A stretch of 64,000 bases of DNA from JAEXOD01 sp964652025. GTDB taxonomy: Bacteria > Bacteroidota > Ignavibacteria > Ignavibacteriales > Melioribacteraceae. This document shows positions 8,375 through 17,965 of the stretch, one piece after another. The position numbers were made by a program, and so were the translations under genes. The notes beneath the pieces were generated by a model. The model ran no database searches, had not been told where the DNA came from, and saw nothing but the letters and a program-made list of their open reading frames with translations. The stretch lies in NCBI GenBank assembly GCA_964652025.1, contig CAZYZX010000001.1, positions 558,001-622,000 on the forward strand. The letters are read 5' to 3'. Each line of letters starts with the position of its first letter. The stretch's first letter is position 1.

Positions 8375-10859
8375 GATTAACAGTTTCTATTTGTTCAGGT
8401 TCCTGATATTCTACAAAGTATACTTCATCAGTGCCTTCTTTATGCTTAATCAATATTTTTGACCCTTCTTTAAACGTACCTAATAATATTTCTTCAGCTA
8501 AAGGATCTTCTACATATTTTTGAATAGCACGCTTTAGTGGACGAGCACCAAATTTTTCATCAAATCCTTTTTCTGCTAAAAAGTTCTCAGCAGATTCATC
8601 TAACATTAAGTCCATCTTGCTTTCGCGTATATTCTTAATTAAATCATTAAGTTCAATTTTAATAATTTTCTTAATATCATTTTTGTCCAGATTTCTAAAT
8701 ACAATGGTATCATCAACACGGTTTAAAAATTCTGGATTAAACAATCTTTTCATTGCATCTTGAACAGTGTTCTTTAAGGTTTCGTATTTACTGGTTTCAT
8801 TATCACTACCAAAACCAAAAGTACCCGTTGTTTTTATTTCTTTAGTTCCAACGTTACTGGTCATAATAATTATAGTATTCTTAAAGTCAACCTTTCTTCC
8901 TAAGCTATCGGTCAAAACACCATCATCTAAAACTTGTAATAATATATTAAATACATCTGGATGAGCCTTTTCTATTTCATCAAGTAAAACAACAGAGTAT
9001 GGTTTCCTTCTTACTTTTTCTGTAAGTTGTCCTCCTTCTTCATAACCAACATATCCCGGAGGTGCTCCAACAAGCCTAGAAACCGAGAATTTTTCCATAT
9101 ATTCACTCATATCAATACGTACTAACGCATCTTCACTATCAAATAGATATTTAGCTAAAACTTTTGCTAATTCAGTTTTACCTACTCCTGTTGGTCCTAA
9201 AAATATAAAACTACCTATAGGACGATTTGGATTTTTTAAACCTGCACGAGCTCTTCTAATAGCTTTTGTAAGCTTTTTAACAGCTTCATCTTGACCAATA
9301 ATTTTGGAAGATAAGAAATCTTCCATCTTCATTAATTTTTCAGATTCTGCCTGTACAACACGAGTTACAGGTATGCCAGTCATCATACTTACAACTGTAC
9401 CTATATCATCCTCTGTAACATCGTAAACAACATCTTTGGTTTTATTTTCCCATTCTAATTTCGCATTTTCTAATTCAATTTGTAAAGTTCTTTCCTTATC
9501 TCTTAATCTTGCAGCTTCTTCATAGTCTTGTTGTTTAACTACAAGGATTTTTTGTTGTTTAACCTTTTCTAATTCTTCTTCAATTTGTACAATTTCTTCA
9601 CTAACGGAAAAATTCCCCATATGAACTCTGCTTCCCGCTTCATCCATAACATCTATAGCTTTATCTGGAAAATGTCTATCAGTAATATATCTATCACTTA
9701 ATCTAACACAAGCAAGAATTGCAGCATCAGAATATCGAACGTGGTGGTGTTCTTCATACTTAAATTTAATACTTTGCAATATTTGTATCGTTTCTTCCAC
9801 AGTTGGTGGGTCTACCATTACTTTTTGGAAACGTCTATCCAAAGCTCCATCTGTTTCAATATATTTGCGATATTCATCTAGTGTAGTTGCTCCTATACAT
9901 TGTATATCACCACGCGCTAAAGCAGGCTTAAACATATTAGAAGCATCTAAAGAACCAGAAGCACTACCAGCCCCAACTATTGTATGTAATTCATCAATAA
10001 ATAAAATTACATCGTCCGCCTTTTCAAGCTCACTCATTAAGGCTTTCATTCTTTCTTCAAATTGTCCTCTATATTTGGTGCCCGCAACTAATCCAGCTAT
10101 ATCTAATGTAACTACACGTTTTTCTTGAAGTATGCGCGGTACTTTTCTGTGAACAATTCTTAACGCTAAACCTTCTGCAATTGCAGTTTTACCTACACCT
10201 GGTTCTCCTATTAATACAGGATTATTCTTTTTCCTTCTACTAAGAACCTGCGCTACCCTTTCGATTTCTTTTTCCCTTCCAATAACTGGGTCTAATTTAT
10301 CTTCCATAGCTAATTTGGTTAAATCCCTACCAAAATTATCTAAAACAGGTGTTTTAGTCTTTTCTGGCTTTTTAGTACTACCCAAAGGTGGATTTTGTGA
10401 GCCACTACCTAAATTAGGTTTACTTGGATTTAATGTGTTAAGTAATTCAGTTTTAACTAAATCGTAATCAATGTTAAATTGATGTAATACTTGAGTAGCT
10501 AGAGTATCATCTTCTCTTAAAAGGGATAACAATAAATGTTCGGTTCCTATTAAATCAGATTTATACAATTTAGCTTCATTTTGTGTTAATCTAAGCACTT
10601 TTTCAGCTTGTTTTGTTAAAGGGATATTACCAATAGTTAAAGTACCACCACTATGCTTAACTAATTCTTCAATTGCTTTTTTTAATTTTAATAAATCGCA
10701 GCCTAACTTTTTAAGTAATGTTACAGCAACACCTTCTCCCTCTCGTATAATTCCTAATAACAAGTGCTCTGTGCCAATATAATCATGACCAAGTCTCAAT
10801 GCTTCCTCACGACTATATCTTATAACTTCTTGTAGTCTATCCGAAAAATTTGCATCCAT
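8367..10859 (-). CDS. clpC: ClpC AAA+ unfoldase of the Clp protease
   Basis: This 830-residue Hsp100 protein unfolds substrates and feeds them to ClpP. Two Clp-N repeats fill about 1-145. The first AAA+ domain has Walker A GEPGVGKT at 218-225 and Walker B VILFIDE near 290. A UVR-type middle segment lies about 440-470 (QDYEEAARLRDKE), marking ClpC rather than ClpB, whose middle coiled coil is much longer. The second AAA+ domain has GPTGVGKT at 555-562. SD GAGGT lies eight bases before the ATG. No clpP or mcsAB is in view. It leads a co-directional run (phhB, pyrE, M64 peptidase) and is divergent from floA across a 200 bp AT-rich gap where I see no convincing promoter match. Confidence 0.95.
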   Translation of the reverse strand: MDANFSDRLQEVIRYSREEALRLGHDYIGTEHLLLGIIREGEGVAVTLLKKLGCDLLKLKKAIEELVKHSGGTLTIGNIPLTKQAEKVLRLTQNEAKLYKSDLIGTEHLLLSLLREDDTLATQVLHQFNIDYDLVKTELLNTLNPSKPNLGSGSQNPPLGSTKKPEKTKTPVLDNFGRDLTKLAMEDKLDPVIGREKEIERVAQVLSRRKKNNPVLIGEPGVGKTAIAEGLALRIVHRKVPRILQEKRVVTLDIAGLVAGTKYRGQFEERMKALMSELEKADDVILFIDELHTIVGAGSASGSLDASNMFKPALARGDIQCIGATTLDEYRKYIETDGALDRRFQKVMVDPPTVEETIQILQSIKFKYEEHHHVRYSDAAILACVRLSDRYITDRHFPDKAIDVMDEAGSRVHMGNFSVSEEIVQIEEELEKVKQQKILVVKQQDYEEAARLRDKERTLQIELENAKLEWENKTKDVVYDVTEDDIGTVVSMMTGIPVTRVVQAESEKLMKMEDFLSSKIIGQDEAVKKLTKAIRRARAGLKNPNRPIGSFIFLGPTGVGKTELAKVLAKYLFDSEDALVRIDMSEYMEKFSVSRLVGAPPGYVGYEEGGQLTEKVRRKPYSVVLLDEIEKAHPDVFNILLQVLDDGVLTDSLGRKVDFKNTIIIMTSNVGTKEIKTTGTFGFGSDNETSKYETLKNTVQDAMKRLFNPEFLNRVDDTIVFRNLDKNDIKKIIKIELNDLIKNIRESKMDLMLDESAENFLAEKGFDEKFGARPLKRAIQKYVEDPLAEEILLGTFKEGSKILIKHKEGTDEVYFVEYQEPEQIETVNHE

Positions 10860-11059
10860 ATTTATTTACCTCATTTTTCATATCTAACACATAAAATTTA
10901 CTTTTTGTTTCAAATGTGTAATAAAACATTAAAACAAATAAGCATAATTTATTTTTAATAAATTTTGTATATTATAACTTGAATTTTGTTAATTATTTTA
11001 ATTTGCTATATAAATATAACAAAATTAATTTTATTATAAAACATAAATAGGAGTAGCAA

Positions 11060-12058
11060 ATGGAAACAGCATTTCAGGGTATTTCTATAATTATTATTGT
11101 TGCCGTAATTATCTTTTTATTTTTATTTACTTATTACGTTCCAATAGGTTTATTTATTACAGCATACTTTTCTGGTGTAAAATTAAAAATCTTTAGAGAT
11201 TTAATAGGGATGAGATTACGTAAGGTACCACCACACGTAATTATTAGAAGTAAAATTACAGCAACAAAAGCAGGAATTCCTATAGATTTAGGAAAATTAG
11301 AAGCACACTTTTTGGCTGGCGGTCATGTAAACAATGTTGTAAATGCATTAATTAGTGCAAATAAAGCAAATTTAGATTTATCATTTGAACGTGCAGCAGC
11401 TATAGATTTAGCTGGTAGAGATGTTTTAGAAGCCGTTAAAATGTCTGTATTACCAAAGGTTATAGAAACTCCTTTGGTTGCTGCTGTTGCCAAAGATGGA
11501 ATTCAATTAAAGGCAGTTGCGCGTATTACAGTAAGAGCAAATTTAGATAGACTTGTTGGTGGTGCTGGAGAAGCTACAATATTAGCTCGTGTTGGAGAAG
11601 GAATTGTTTCTACAATTGGTTCTGCTTTCTCTCATAAAGAAGTTTTAGAAAACCCTGATAATATTTCTAAAAGTGTATTAGCAAAAGGCTTAGACGCTGG
11701 TACAGCTTTTGAAATTTTATCTATTGATATAGCTGATGTTGATGTAGGTATAAATATAGGTGCTATTTTACAAGCAGACCAAGCTGAAGCTGATTTAAAA
11801 GTTGCTAGAGCAAAAGCTGAAGAAAGAAGAGCTGCGGCAGTTGCTTTAGAACAGGAAATGATTGCTGAAGTTGCTAAAATGCGTGCTAAAGTTGTTGAAG
11901 CTGAATCAGAAATACCTCATGCAATAGCAGAAGCTTTTAGAAATGGTAATTTAGGTATTATGGATTATTATAATTTAAAGAACATTCAAGCTGATACTGA
12001 AATGCGTAACTCTATAGCTAAACCAGAATCTGCTAAAGGAACAGAAAAGAATGGATAA
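11060..12058 (+). CDS. floA: Flotillin-like protein FloA
   Basis: At 332 residues this is the FloA (YqfA, UPF0365) family, bacterial flotillin-like scaffolds of ordered membrane regions. One N-terminal hydrophobic segment (about 8-28) anchors it. Family landmarks follow: KVPPHVIIRSKITATKAGI, GHVNNVVNALISANKA, GAGEATILARVGEG, and an alanine- and glutamate-rich helix (about 255-300) that should form the coiled coil. A clear SD, AGGAG (11049-11053), stands six bases before the ATG. In many bacteria floA sits beside an nfeD gene; here nfeD is about 23 kb away and a small membrane protein gene follows instead, overlapping by 8 bp. Confidence 0.95.
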   Translation: METAFQGISIIIIVAVIIFLFLFTYYVPIGLFITAYFSGVKLKIFRDLIGMRLRKVPPHVIIRSKITATKAGIPIDLGKLEAHFLAGGHVNNVVNALISANKANLDLSFERAAAIDLAGRDVLEAVKMSVLPKVIETPLVAAVAKDGIQLKAVARITVRANLDRLVGGAGEATILARVGEGIVSTIGSAFSHKEVLENPDNISKSVLAKGLDAGTAFEILSIDIADVDVGINIGAILQADQAEADLKVARAKAEERRAAAVALEQEMIAEVAKMRAKVVEAESEIPHAIAEAFRNGNLGIMDYYNLKNIQADTEMRNSIAKPESAKGTEKNG

Positions 12059-12566
12059 TTTAGTTGAATATATTGTTGCTATAATTTTTATTATTAGCTT
12101 TTTAAGCGAGCTTTTTGGTAAAAAGAAAAATAAACCTGATGATGCTAATAAAAATAACAAAAGCAACAACTCTAATACAACTTTTGATACAAGTACTAGA
12201 AAAGTTGATGATATCTTTTTTGATGAAGTAATTTTTGATACTAAAAAAACTTATGACCAGGAGAAGAAGACACGCACTAGAACAAATATTGAAACAAATA
12301 AAAGAAATGATGAATTAATTAAAAAGAAAAAAAGTTTAATTGAAGAGTATGAAAAATTAAACAAAACAACAGAAAAACCAACAAAAAATATTCTTTCTAA
12401 AAAAACATCCGTTTACTCTGAACAAGAAATGAAGGTTTTTACAGAAAATATTAATATGACTAAACAAAATTTATTTAACAGAACTTCTCTTAAAGATTTT
12501 ATTATTGCTTACGAAATATTAAATAAACCTTTGGCTTTAAGAAATAGATGCAGAAAAATATTGTAA
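12051..12566 (+). CDS. Small anchored protein of unknown function after floA
   Basis: I do not recognise a named family. The 171-residue product has one hydrophobic segment at about 5-20, followed by FGKKKNK, so the rest is probably cytoplasmic. Residues 25-125 are rich in Lys, Asn, Thr and Asp and look disordered. The last 40 residues are more ordered and end in FIIAYEILNKPLALR, similar to the tail motif (SEILGxPxALR) I recall from short hypothetical proteins of related phyla; that recall is uncertain. The ATG lies inside the end of floA and the stop lies 19 bp inside the helicase gene, so the three are probably translated together. Confidence 0.6.
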   Translation: MDNLVEYIVAIIFIISFLSELFGKKKNKPDDANKNNKSNNSNTTFDTSTRKVDDIFFDEVIFDTKKTYDQEKKTRTRTNIETNKRNDELIKKKKSLIEEYEKLNKTTEKPTKNILSKKTSVYSEQEMKVFTENINMTKQNLFNRTSLKDFIIAYEILNKPLALRNRCRKIL

Positions 12567-14545
12567 TAAAAAAGCTTGAAAAATTAGAGTCGGTACAAAC
12601 CGTGCCGACTCATGTCTCCTTCAAATTAAACTATGAAAATATTCTTAATCCAGCACAGTACGAAGCAGTTTCTTCAATTGAAGGAAGTTATTTACTAATT
12701 GCAGGTGCTGGAACAGGTAAAACCCAAACTTTAGTTTACAGAGTTGCAAGATTAATAGAATTAGGTAACGACCCCACAAGTATTTTACTATTAACTTTTA
12801 CAAGAAAGGCAGCCCAAGAAATGATGAGCAGAGCCTCTGCCCTTTTAGATGCAAGATGTTCTAAAATCATTGGTGGCACTTTTCACGGTTTTGCAAACAT
12901 TACATTAAGAAAATACGCTAAAGTAATTGGATTAGACCCTGCTTTTACAATCTTAGATCAAGGTGATTGCGAAGATATTATAAATTTAATTAAAGGAGAA
13001 TTAAAGTTAGATAATGAAAAATCTCGTTTCCCTAAAAAGGATACAATTTATAAACTTTATAATTTAAGCATAAACACAAATAAAGATATTTCCGATGTTC
13101 TTGCAAAAGAATATCCTCACTTTAAAGAACATATCGATAGCATTAAAACGATAATTCATAAATTTATTGAATATAAAATTAAAAATAATCTTTTAGATTA
13201 TGATGATTTATTAATATATCTTAATAAATTTATTACTTCTAATGATGCTATAGCCGAAAGTTTTCTTAATTCAATTAAGTTTATAATGGTCGATGAATAC
13301 CAAGATACCAATTATATTCAATCAATTTTGGTTAAAAATTTAGCTAAAAAAAATAATAATATAATGGTTGTTGGAGATGATAGTCAATCAATTTACTCTT
13401 TTAGAGGAGCTGATGTTCAAAATATTTTAAATTTCCCTAAATTATTCCCAAATACTAAAATAATAAAACTAGAAGAAAATTACAGAAGTACACAATCAAT
13501 TCTTAATTTTACAAATGAAATTATTAAACAATCTTTGTATAAATTTGAAAAGATTTTATATACAAAAAAATTAGGTGGCGAGCTTCCTATTATTGTATCT
13601 ACCAAAACTGAAAATCTTCAATCTCGCTTTATTGTTAACGAAATTTTAGAGTTGCGTGAAAAAGGAATAAATTTAAATGATATTGCTGTTCTTTTTAGAA
13701 ATGCATATTTCTCATTTGATTTAGAATTAGAATTAGCGAAAGCCAATATACCTTTTATAAAAATTGGCGGTATTAAATTTGTAGAAACAGCTCATATTAA
13801 AGATGTGCTAGCATTTCTAAGAATTTCTATGAACATAAAGGACTTTGTTAGTTGGTATCGAGTTTTATTGTTGCACGATGGTATTGGTCCCAAAAAAGCA
13901 AAATCCATTTTAAATGAAATTAATGAAAAAAATTACAATTTTGATTATAATCCAGATATTTTAAGCAAAAAATTAATTAATGATAGTTTAATTAATTTAT
14001 TTTATTTATTACAAAATTTATACAAAAAAAATCTTACTCCTTCGGAAAAAATCCAACTAATTTTAAATTATTACGACCCAATTTTTTCTATAATTTATGA
14101 TGATTTTAATAAGCGCAAAAAGGATTTGGAAATTTTAGTAGCTATTTCTCAAAGATATAAATCAACCGAAACATTTTTAGCAGATATGGCGCTTGATCCA
14201 CCCAAAGATAGTATTATTGATGTTGAAGCTGAAGAAAAAGATAGAGAACTTTTAACCCTTTCTACTATTCACTCTGCTAAAGGATTAGAATGGCATTCTG
14301 TTTTTATAATAAACGTTGTTCAAGGGCTTTTCCCCTCTTCTCAAGCATTTGAAAACTATGATAAACTTGAAGAAGAACGAAGGCTAATGTATGTTGCTGC
14401 TACAAGAGCAAAACAAAATTTATATATAACTTATCCTAATTTAATTTTTGATAGATTTGCTGGTTATACTATTGGTAAGCCATCTGAATTTATTAATACT
14501 TTAAGTGCTGATTTTGCTAATAATTGGATAGTTAGTGAAGAATAA
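12548..14545 (+). CDS. UvrD/PcrA-type superfamily 1 DNA helicase
   Basis: A 665-residue 3'-5' SF1A helicase. A Q-motif-like NPAQYEAV (33-40) is followed by Walker A AGAGTGKTQT (Lys58), Walker B VDEYQDTN (Asp249, Glu250), GDDSQSIYSFRGA, ENYRSTQSI, the motif V segment STIHSAKGLEW and motif VI VAATRAKQNL. It is shorter than PcrA or UvrD (about 720-750), with a compact C-terminus and no Tudor-like tail. Roles in the family are repair and clearing of recombination intermediates; which applies is not evident. The start overlaps the upstream gene and no downstream in-frame ATG exists before the Q-motif, so 12548 is kept although no SD is visible. Codons 14-21 form a GC-rich palindrome. Confidence 0.9.
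   Translation: MQKNIVIKKLEKLESVQTVPTHVSFKLNYENILNPAQYEAVSSIEGSYLLIAGAGTGKTQTLVYRVARLIELGNDPTSILLLTFTRKAAQEMMSRASALLDARCSKIIGGTFHGFANITLRKYAKVIGLDPAFTILDQGDCEDIINLIKGELKLDNEKSRFPKKDTIYKLYNLSINTNKDISDVLAKEYPHFKEHIDSIKTIIHKFIEYKIKNNLLDYDDLLIYLNKFITSNDAIAESFLNSIKFIMVDEYQDTNYIQSILVKNLAKKNNNIMVVGDDSQSIYSFRGADVQNILNFPKLFPNTKIIKLEENYRSTQSILNFTNEIIKQSLYKFEKILYTKKLGGELPIIVSTKTENLQSRFIVNEILELREKGINLNDIAVLFRNAYFSFDLELELAKANIPFIKIGGIKFVETAHIKDVLAFLRISMNIKDFVSWYRVLLLHDGIGPKKAKSILNEINEKNYNFDYNPDILSKKLINDSLINLFYLLQNLYKKNLTPSEKIQLILNYYDPIFSIIYDDFNKRKKDLEILVAISQRYKSTETFLADMALDPPKDSIIDVEAEEKDRELLTLSTIHSAKGLEWHSVFIINVVQGLFPSSQAFENYDKLEEERRLMYVAATRAKQNLYITYPNLIFDRFAGYTIGKPSEFINTLSADFANNWIVSEE
12587..12611. repeat. 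GC-rich palindrome near the 5' end of the helicase gene
   Basis: Arms GAGTCGGTAC (12587-12596) and GTGCCGACTC (12602-12611) pair over ten bases with one G-T wobble, with a five-base loop. The segment encodes Glu14-Thr21 in the variable leader ahead of the helicase Q-motif and uses codons (TCG, ACC, GTG, CCG) foreign to the surrounding AT-rich style. No T-run follows, so it is not a normal terminator. It may be a small palindromic element inserted in frame, or a structured site that tunes translation. Confidence 0.55.
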
Positions 14546-14609
14546 TATTTTTTTTATATCTATATTTTTTTTATTTTTAATTATGTTTTAACTATTTATA
14601 GGATTTAAG

Positions 14610-16592
14610 ATGAAACGTGTTTTACTTGTATTTTTATTTTGTGCATCATTTATTTATTCCCAATTTAATGCTAATTATTATTTACAAACAAAAGGTGAAG
14701 TATACTACAAATTTAAGTTAAAAGATTATAGTTTATTAAATGAATTGAGTAATAAGATTTCAATTGATAAGTTTGAGAACGGTAATGTTTATGCTTATTC
14801 AAATGAGTTAGAATTTAATAATTTTCTAAAATATAACTTAGATTACGAAGTATTAAAACACCCAGGTGAGGTTGGAAAAGTACAGATGAGTAATTCATAC
14901 ACTGAACTTAAAAGCAGTTGGAATACTTACCCTACTTACGATGCTTATGTACAAATGATGTATGCATTTCAAGAAAACTATTCCACATTGTGCAAAATAA
15001 TTGATGCTGGCACAACGGTTAATGGAAGGAAAATATTATTTGCAAAAATAAGTAAAAATGTAAACAACAAAGAACCTGAACCAAAAGTAATGCTAAGTAG
15101 TACAATTCATGGTGATGAAACTACTGGCTATGTTTTATTACTACGTTTAATAGACTCTTTATTATCTACTTATAATACTAATCCAAGAGTTAAAAACATA
15201 TTAGATAATTGTGAAATTTGGATTAACCCAAATTCAAACCCTGATGGTACTTATAAAAGTGGTAATAGTACTGTTAATGGTGCAACCAGATATAATGCCG
15301 CTTACGTAGATTTAAACAGAAACTTTTGGGATCCTGCCGATGGTCAACACCCCGATGGATACGCTTGGCAACCTGAAACTATTACTTTTATGAATTTAGC
15401 AAACCAAAATATTTTTACAATTTCTGCAAATTATCATGGCGGAGCTGAAGTTGTAAACTATCCATGGGATACTTGGTATCGTAGGCACCCTGATGATGCT
15501 TGGTTTCAATATGTTTCTCACGAATATGCTGATACTTGCCATGCTTTTGCTCCTTCCACTTATATGAATGGTTTTAATAATGGAATTACTAATGGTTATG
15601 ACTGGTATAGAGTTGCTGGTGGTAAACAAGATTATTATACATTTTTTGGAAAAAGCAGAGAATTGACTGTCGAAATTTCTGATACAAAATTATTATCCCC
15701 TTCTCTTTTACCTGCACATTGGGAATATAACAAACGTTCTTTCCTTAATTTAATTGAGCAATCTTTGTTTGGCGTTAAAGGCGTTATTACAGATGAGTAT
15801 ACTAATAACCCAATAAAAGCCAAAATTGAAATTCTTAACCATGATACAACTATTGATAGTTCACATATCTATTCAGATTATAACACAGGGTTTTATTCTA
15901 AGATGATTGCTGCTGGCACATATACATTAAAAATTTCTGCACCCGGTTATGTTACTAAACAAATACCTAACGTTACAGTAGTTAAAAGAAATGCAACAGT
16001 ACTAAACATCCAACTAACCCCAAGCAATCCTATTCCGGTTGAATTAGTATCTTTTAACGCAATTTTAAATAACAATAGCGTTATTTTGTCTTGGGTAACT
16101 GCTACAGAAACTAATAATATGGGTTTTGAAGTATTAAGAAAAGTTAATGATGGAGACTGGGTAAAAATTGGTTTTGTTAACGGAAGTGGTACTTCTACAA
16201 ATAATAATTATTATAATTTTATTGATGAAAATATTAAACAAGGTATTTTACAATATAAATTAAAGCAAGTAGATTTTGATGGTAGCTTTAAATTTTCTAA
16301 TATTTGTGAAATAAATAATGTATTAAACTTAAACTTTAATTTAGCTCAAAATTATCCTAATCCTTTTAATCCAACTACAATTATTAATTTTACTATTCCA
16401 GAAGATAATTTCGTTCAATTAAAAGTATATGATCTTTTAGGTAAAGAAATAGTATCATTAGTAAATGAATACAAAAATAAAGGTAGCTACAAAGTAGAGT
16501 TTAATGCTAACGAGCTATCCGCAGGTACATATTTTTATCAATTAAAATCTGGAAACTTTTTAGCAACAAAAAAATTAATGTTAGTTAAATAG
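14610..16592 (+). CDS. T9SS-exported M14 zinc carboxypeptidase
   Basis: A 660-residue secreted metallocarboxypeptidase. A signal peptide covers about 1-17 (ending ...SFIYS). The M14 domain (about 125-390) shows zinc ligands His167 and Glu170 in IHGDET, DLNRNFWDP, the third zinc ligand His276 in NYHGGAEV, and the catalytic Glu355 in LTVEIS. A CarboxypepD regulatory-like beta domain follows (about 390-475), then a fibronectin-like stretch with LSWVTATETNNMGFEVL. The last 80 residues are a T9SS sorting domain starting NYPNPFNPTT at 581 and ending in KKLMLVK. It should be exported and attached to or released from the cell surface to digest protein or peptides. SD AGGA lies seven to eight bases upstream. 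Confidence 0.93.
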   Translation: MKRVLLVFLFCASFIYSQFNANYYLQTKGEVYYKFKLKDYSLLNELSNKISIDKFENGNVYAYSNELEFNNFLKYNLDYEVLKHPGEVGKVQMSNSYTELKSSWNTYPTYDAYVQMMYAFQENYSTLCKIIDAGTTVNGRKILFAKISKNVNNKEPEPKVMLSSTIHGDETTGYVLLLRLIDSLLSTYNTNPRVKNILDNCEIWINPNSNPDGTYKSGNSTVNGATRYNAAYVDLNRNFWDPADGQHPDGYAWQPETITFMNLANQNIFTISANYHGGAEVVNYPWDTWYRRHPDDAWFQYVSHEYADTCHAFAPSTYMNGFNNGITNGYDWYRVAGGKQDYYTFFGKSRELTVEISDTKLLSPSLLPAHWEYNKRSFLNLIEQSLFGVKGVITDEYTNNPIKAKIEILNHDTTIDSSHIYSDYNTGFYSKMIAAGTYTLKISAPGYVTKQIPNVTVVKRNATVLNIQLTPSNPIPVELVSFNAILNNNSVILSWVTATETNNMGFEVLRKVNDGDWVKIGFVNGSGTSTNNNYYNFIDENIKQGILQYKLKQVDFDGSFKFSNICEINNVLNLNFNLAQNYPNPFNPTTIINFTIPEDNFVQLKVYDLLGKEIVSLVNEYKNKGSYKVEFNANELSAGTYFYQLKSGNFLATKKLMLVK

Positions 16593-16599
16593 AATTAAA

Positions 16600-16627
16600 A
16601 AGGGACTGTTTAATTAAACAGTCCCTT
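16600..16627. terminator. Bidirectional terminator between convergent genes
   Basis: A perfect 28 bp palindrome with arms AAGGGACTGTTTAA and its complement, centred at 16613/16614, sits between the M14 peptidase stop (16592, plus) and the saccharopine dehydrogenase stop (16633, minus). A-rich sequence precedes it. The placement and symmetry fit a shared terminator for both transcripts. Confidence 0.85.
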
Positions 16628-16632
16628 AATGC

Positions 16633-17952
16633 TTATAAAGTTTTTTTAGTCTCTTTAAATTTAATCCCCATCTGTTCTAATTCATTGCTAACAGGTAAAT
16701 AAATTTCTGGAATAACTGGTATTTGAACACCAATTGCATTAATTTTATTTTCTAAAATTAATTTAACTGCAATAGCAGCTGGCAAGCTAACGGTTCGTGC
16801 CATAGAAGTATCACCATTAGGAATACCATAATCAATTAAAAGAGACGTAATATGTTCTTTTTTATCTGAATATTCAGCTATAAAATCATGTTGTAAAACA
16901 ATCATATCTCTTTCGCCTGCTTTGTATTGCATTAGTTCCAACATTCTATTTGCTAAAATATCTAAGTAAGTTGGGTCTGATTTAACAGATACTTTATCAA
17001 AAAATCCTAACCATTCAAGTTTTTTAATAACATGATTTTCAACTTCTAATCCTAATTTTTCTGCAACTATTTTTTTAATATTTGTAATATCATTTGTATT
17101 TAATAACTTTGCCAAAATTTCTGCTAATGTTAAATTTGATAATTCTTCCCTTACAGTGTCATCTAAAAATCCTAATTTTGAAATATTATATAAGGTTTCA
17201 CACCAACCTAAATTCCTAAATGTCCCCCTAAATATTGTTTTTGCATCATGTAAACCGTATAATTCTTTATAGATTAAAGAATCTCTATTTGGGTAAACTT
17301 CAAGTAATCCTAGAGTTTCTATTTCTTTTTGCCAATGATTTTTAAACAAATCTTTCCCCTCAATAAATACATCTTTCCCATCTTTTAGGAAATGAGCATT
17401 ATTTCTACCAGCCATAACAACACCGCGTGGGCTCCAAGAAAACTTATACCCAAATGGATTATCATTTACCTCTGGTGCAGGAAGACCACCACAAATAGAC
17501 TCAAACGATATAATTTTACCACCACTTTTTGTAACTTCATCAATTATCTTCATTGCACTCATATGGTCAATTCCAGGGTCTAAACCAATTTCGTTTAAGA
17601 ATAATAGACCTTTAGATTTTGCTTCTTCATCCAATTCTTTCATTGCTGCACTTACATAAGATGTGGTTACTAAATGTTTAAGATGCTTTAAACAAAACTT
17701 TGCAACTTTAACATGATATGTGTACGGTAATAAACTTATTACAACCTCGCTATTAATAATAACATTTTCTAATTCTGCTTCATTGTTCACATCCAATGCA
17801 ACTGCTTTCCCATTCTTATGATTATCAATTAATGCTAAGGCTTTGCTAACGGTTCTACTTGCAACTACAACATTTACATCCTCTAAATTTAATAGATATT
17901 TTACTATTGGTTTTGTAACCAATCCAGCACCTAAAATTAATACGTTTTTCAT
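16633..17952 (-). CDS. Saccharopine dehydrogenase, glutamate-forming (SDH half)
   Basis: This 439-residue protein belongs to the saccharopine reductase / LYS9 family. It begins with a Rossmann motif GAGLVTKPIV (8-17), keeps VVISLLPYTYH, and has NEIGLDPGIDHM, a strongly conserved family segment, near 119-130. In lysine breakdown this enzyme oxidises saccharopine to glutamate and 2-aminoadipate semialdehyde. The gene lies 13 bp after the lysine-ketoglutarate reductase gene, so together they match the two halves of the eukaryotic bifunctional LKR/SDH enzyme. The reverse direction, in 2-aminoadipate lysine synthesis, is possible, but no other genes of that route are visible. Confidence 0.88.
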   Translation of the reverse strand: MKNVLILGAGLVTKPIVKYLLNLEDVNVVVASRTVSKALALIDNHKNGKAVALDVNNEAELENVIINSEVVISLLPYTYHVKVAKFCLKHLKHLVTTSYVSAAMKELDEEAKSKGLLFLNEIGLDPGIDHMSAMKIIDEVTKSGGKIISFESICGGLPAPEVNDNPFGYKFSWSPRGVVMAGRNNAHFLKDGKDVFIEGKDLFKNHWQKEIETLGLLEVYPNRDSLIYKELYGLHDAKTIFRGTFRNLGWCETLYNISKLGFLDDTVREELSNLTLAEILAKLLNTNDITNIKKIVAEKLGLEVENHVIKKLEWLGFFDKVSVKSDPTYLDILANRMLELMQYKAGERDMIVLQHDFIAEYSDKKEHITSLLIDYGIPNGDTSMARTVSLPAAIAVKLILENKINAIGVQIPVIPEIYLPVSNELEQMGIKFKETKKTL

Positions 17953-17965
17953 AACCTACCCAATT

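Noticed and set aside
10860..11059. Divergent clpC-floA promoter region
   Set aside because: I looked for TTG-N17-23-TAnnTTTG on both strands and found only near misses; only the ribosome binding sites (GAGGT for clpC, AGGAG for floA) are convincing.
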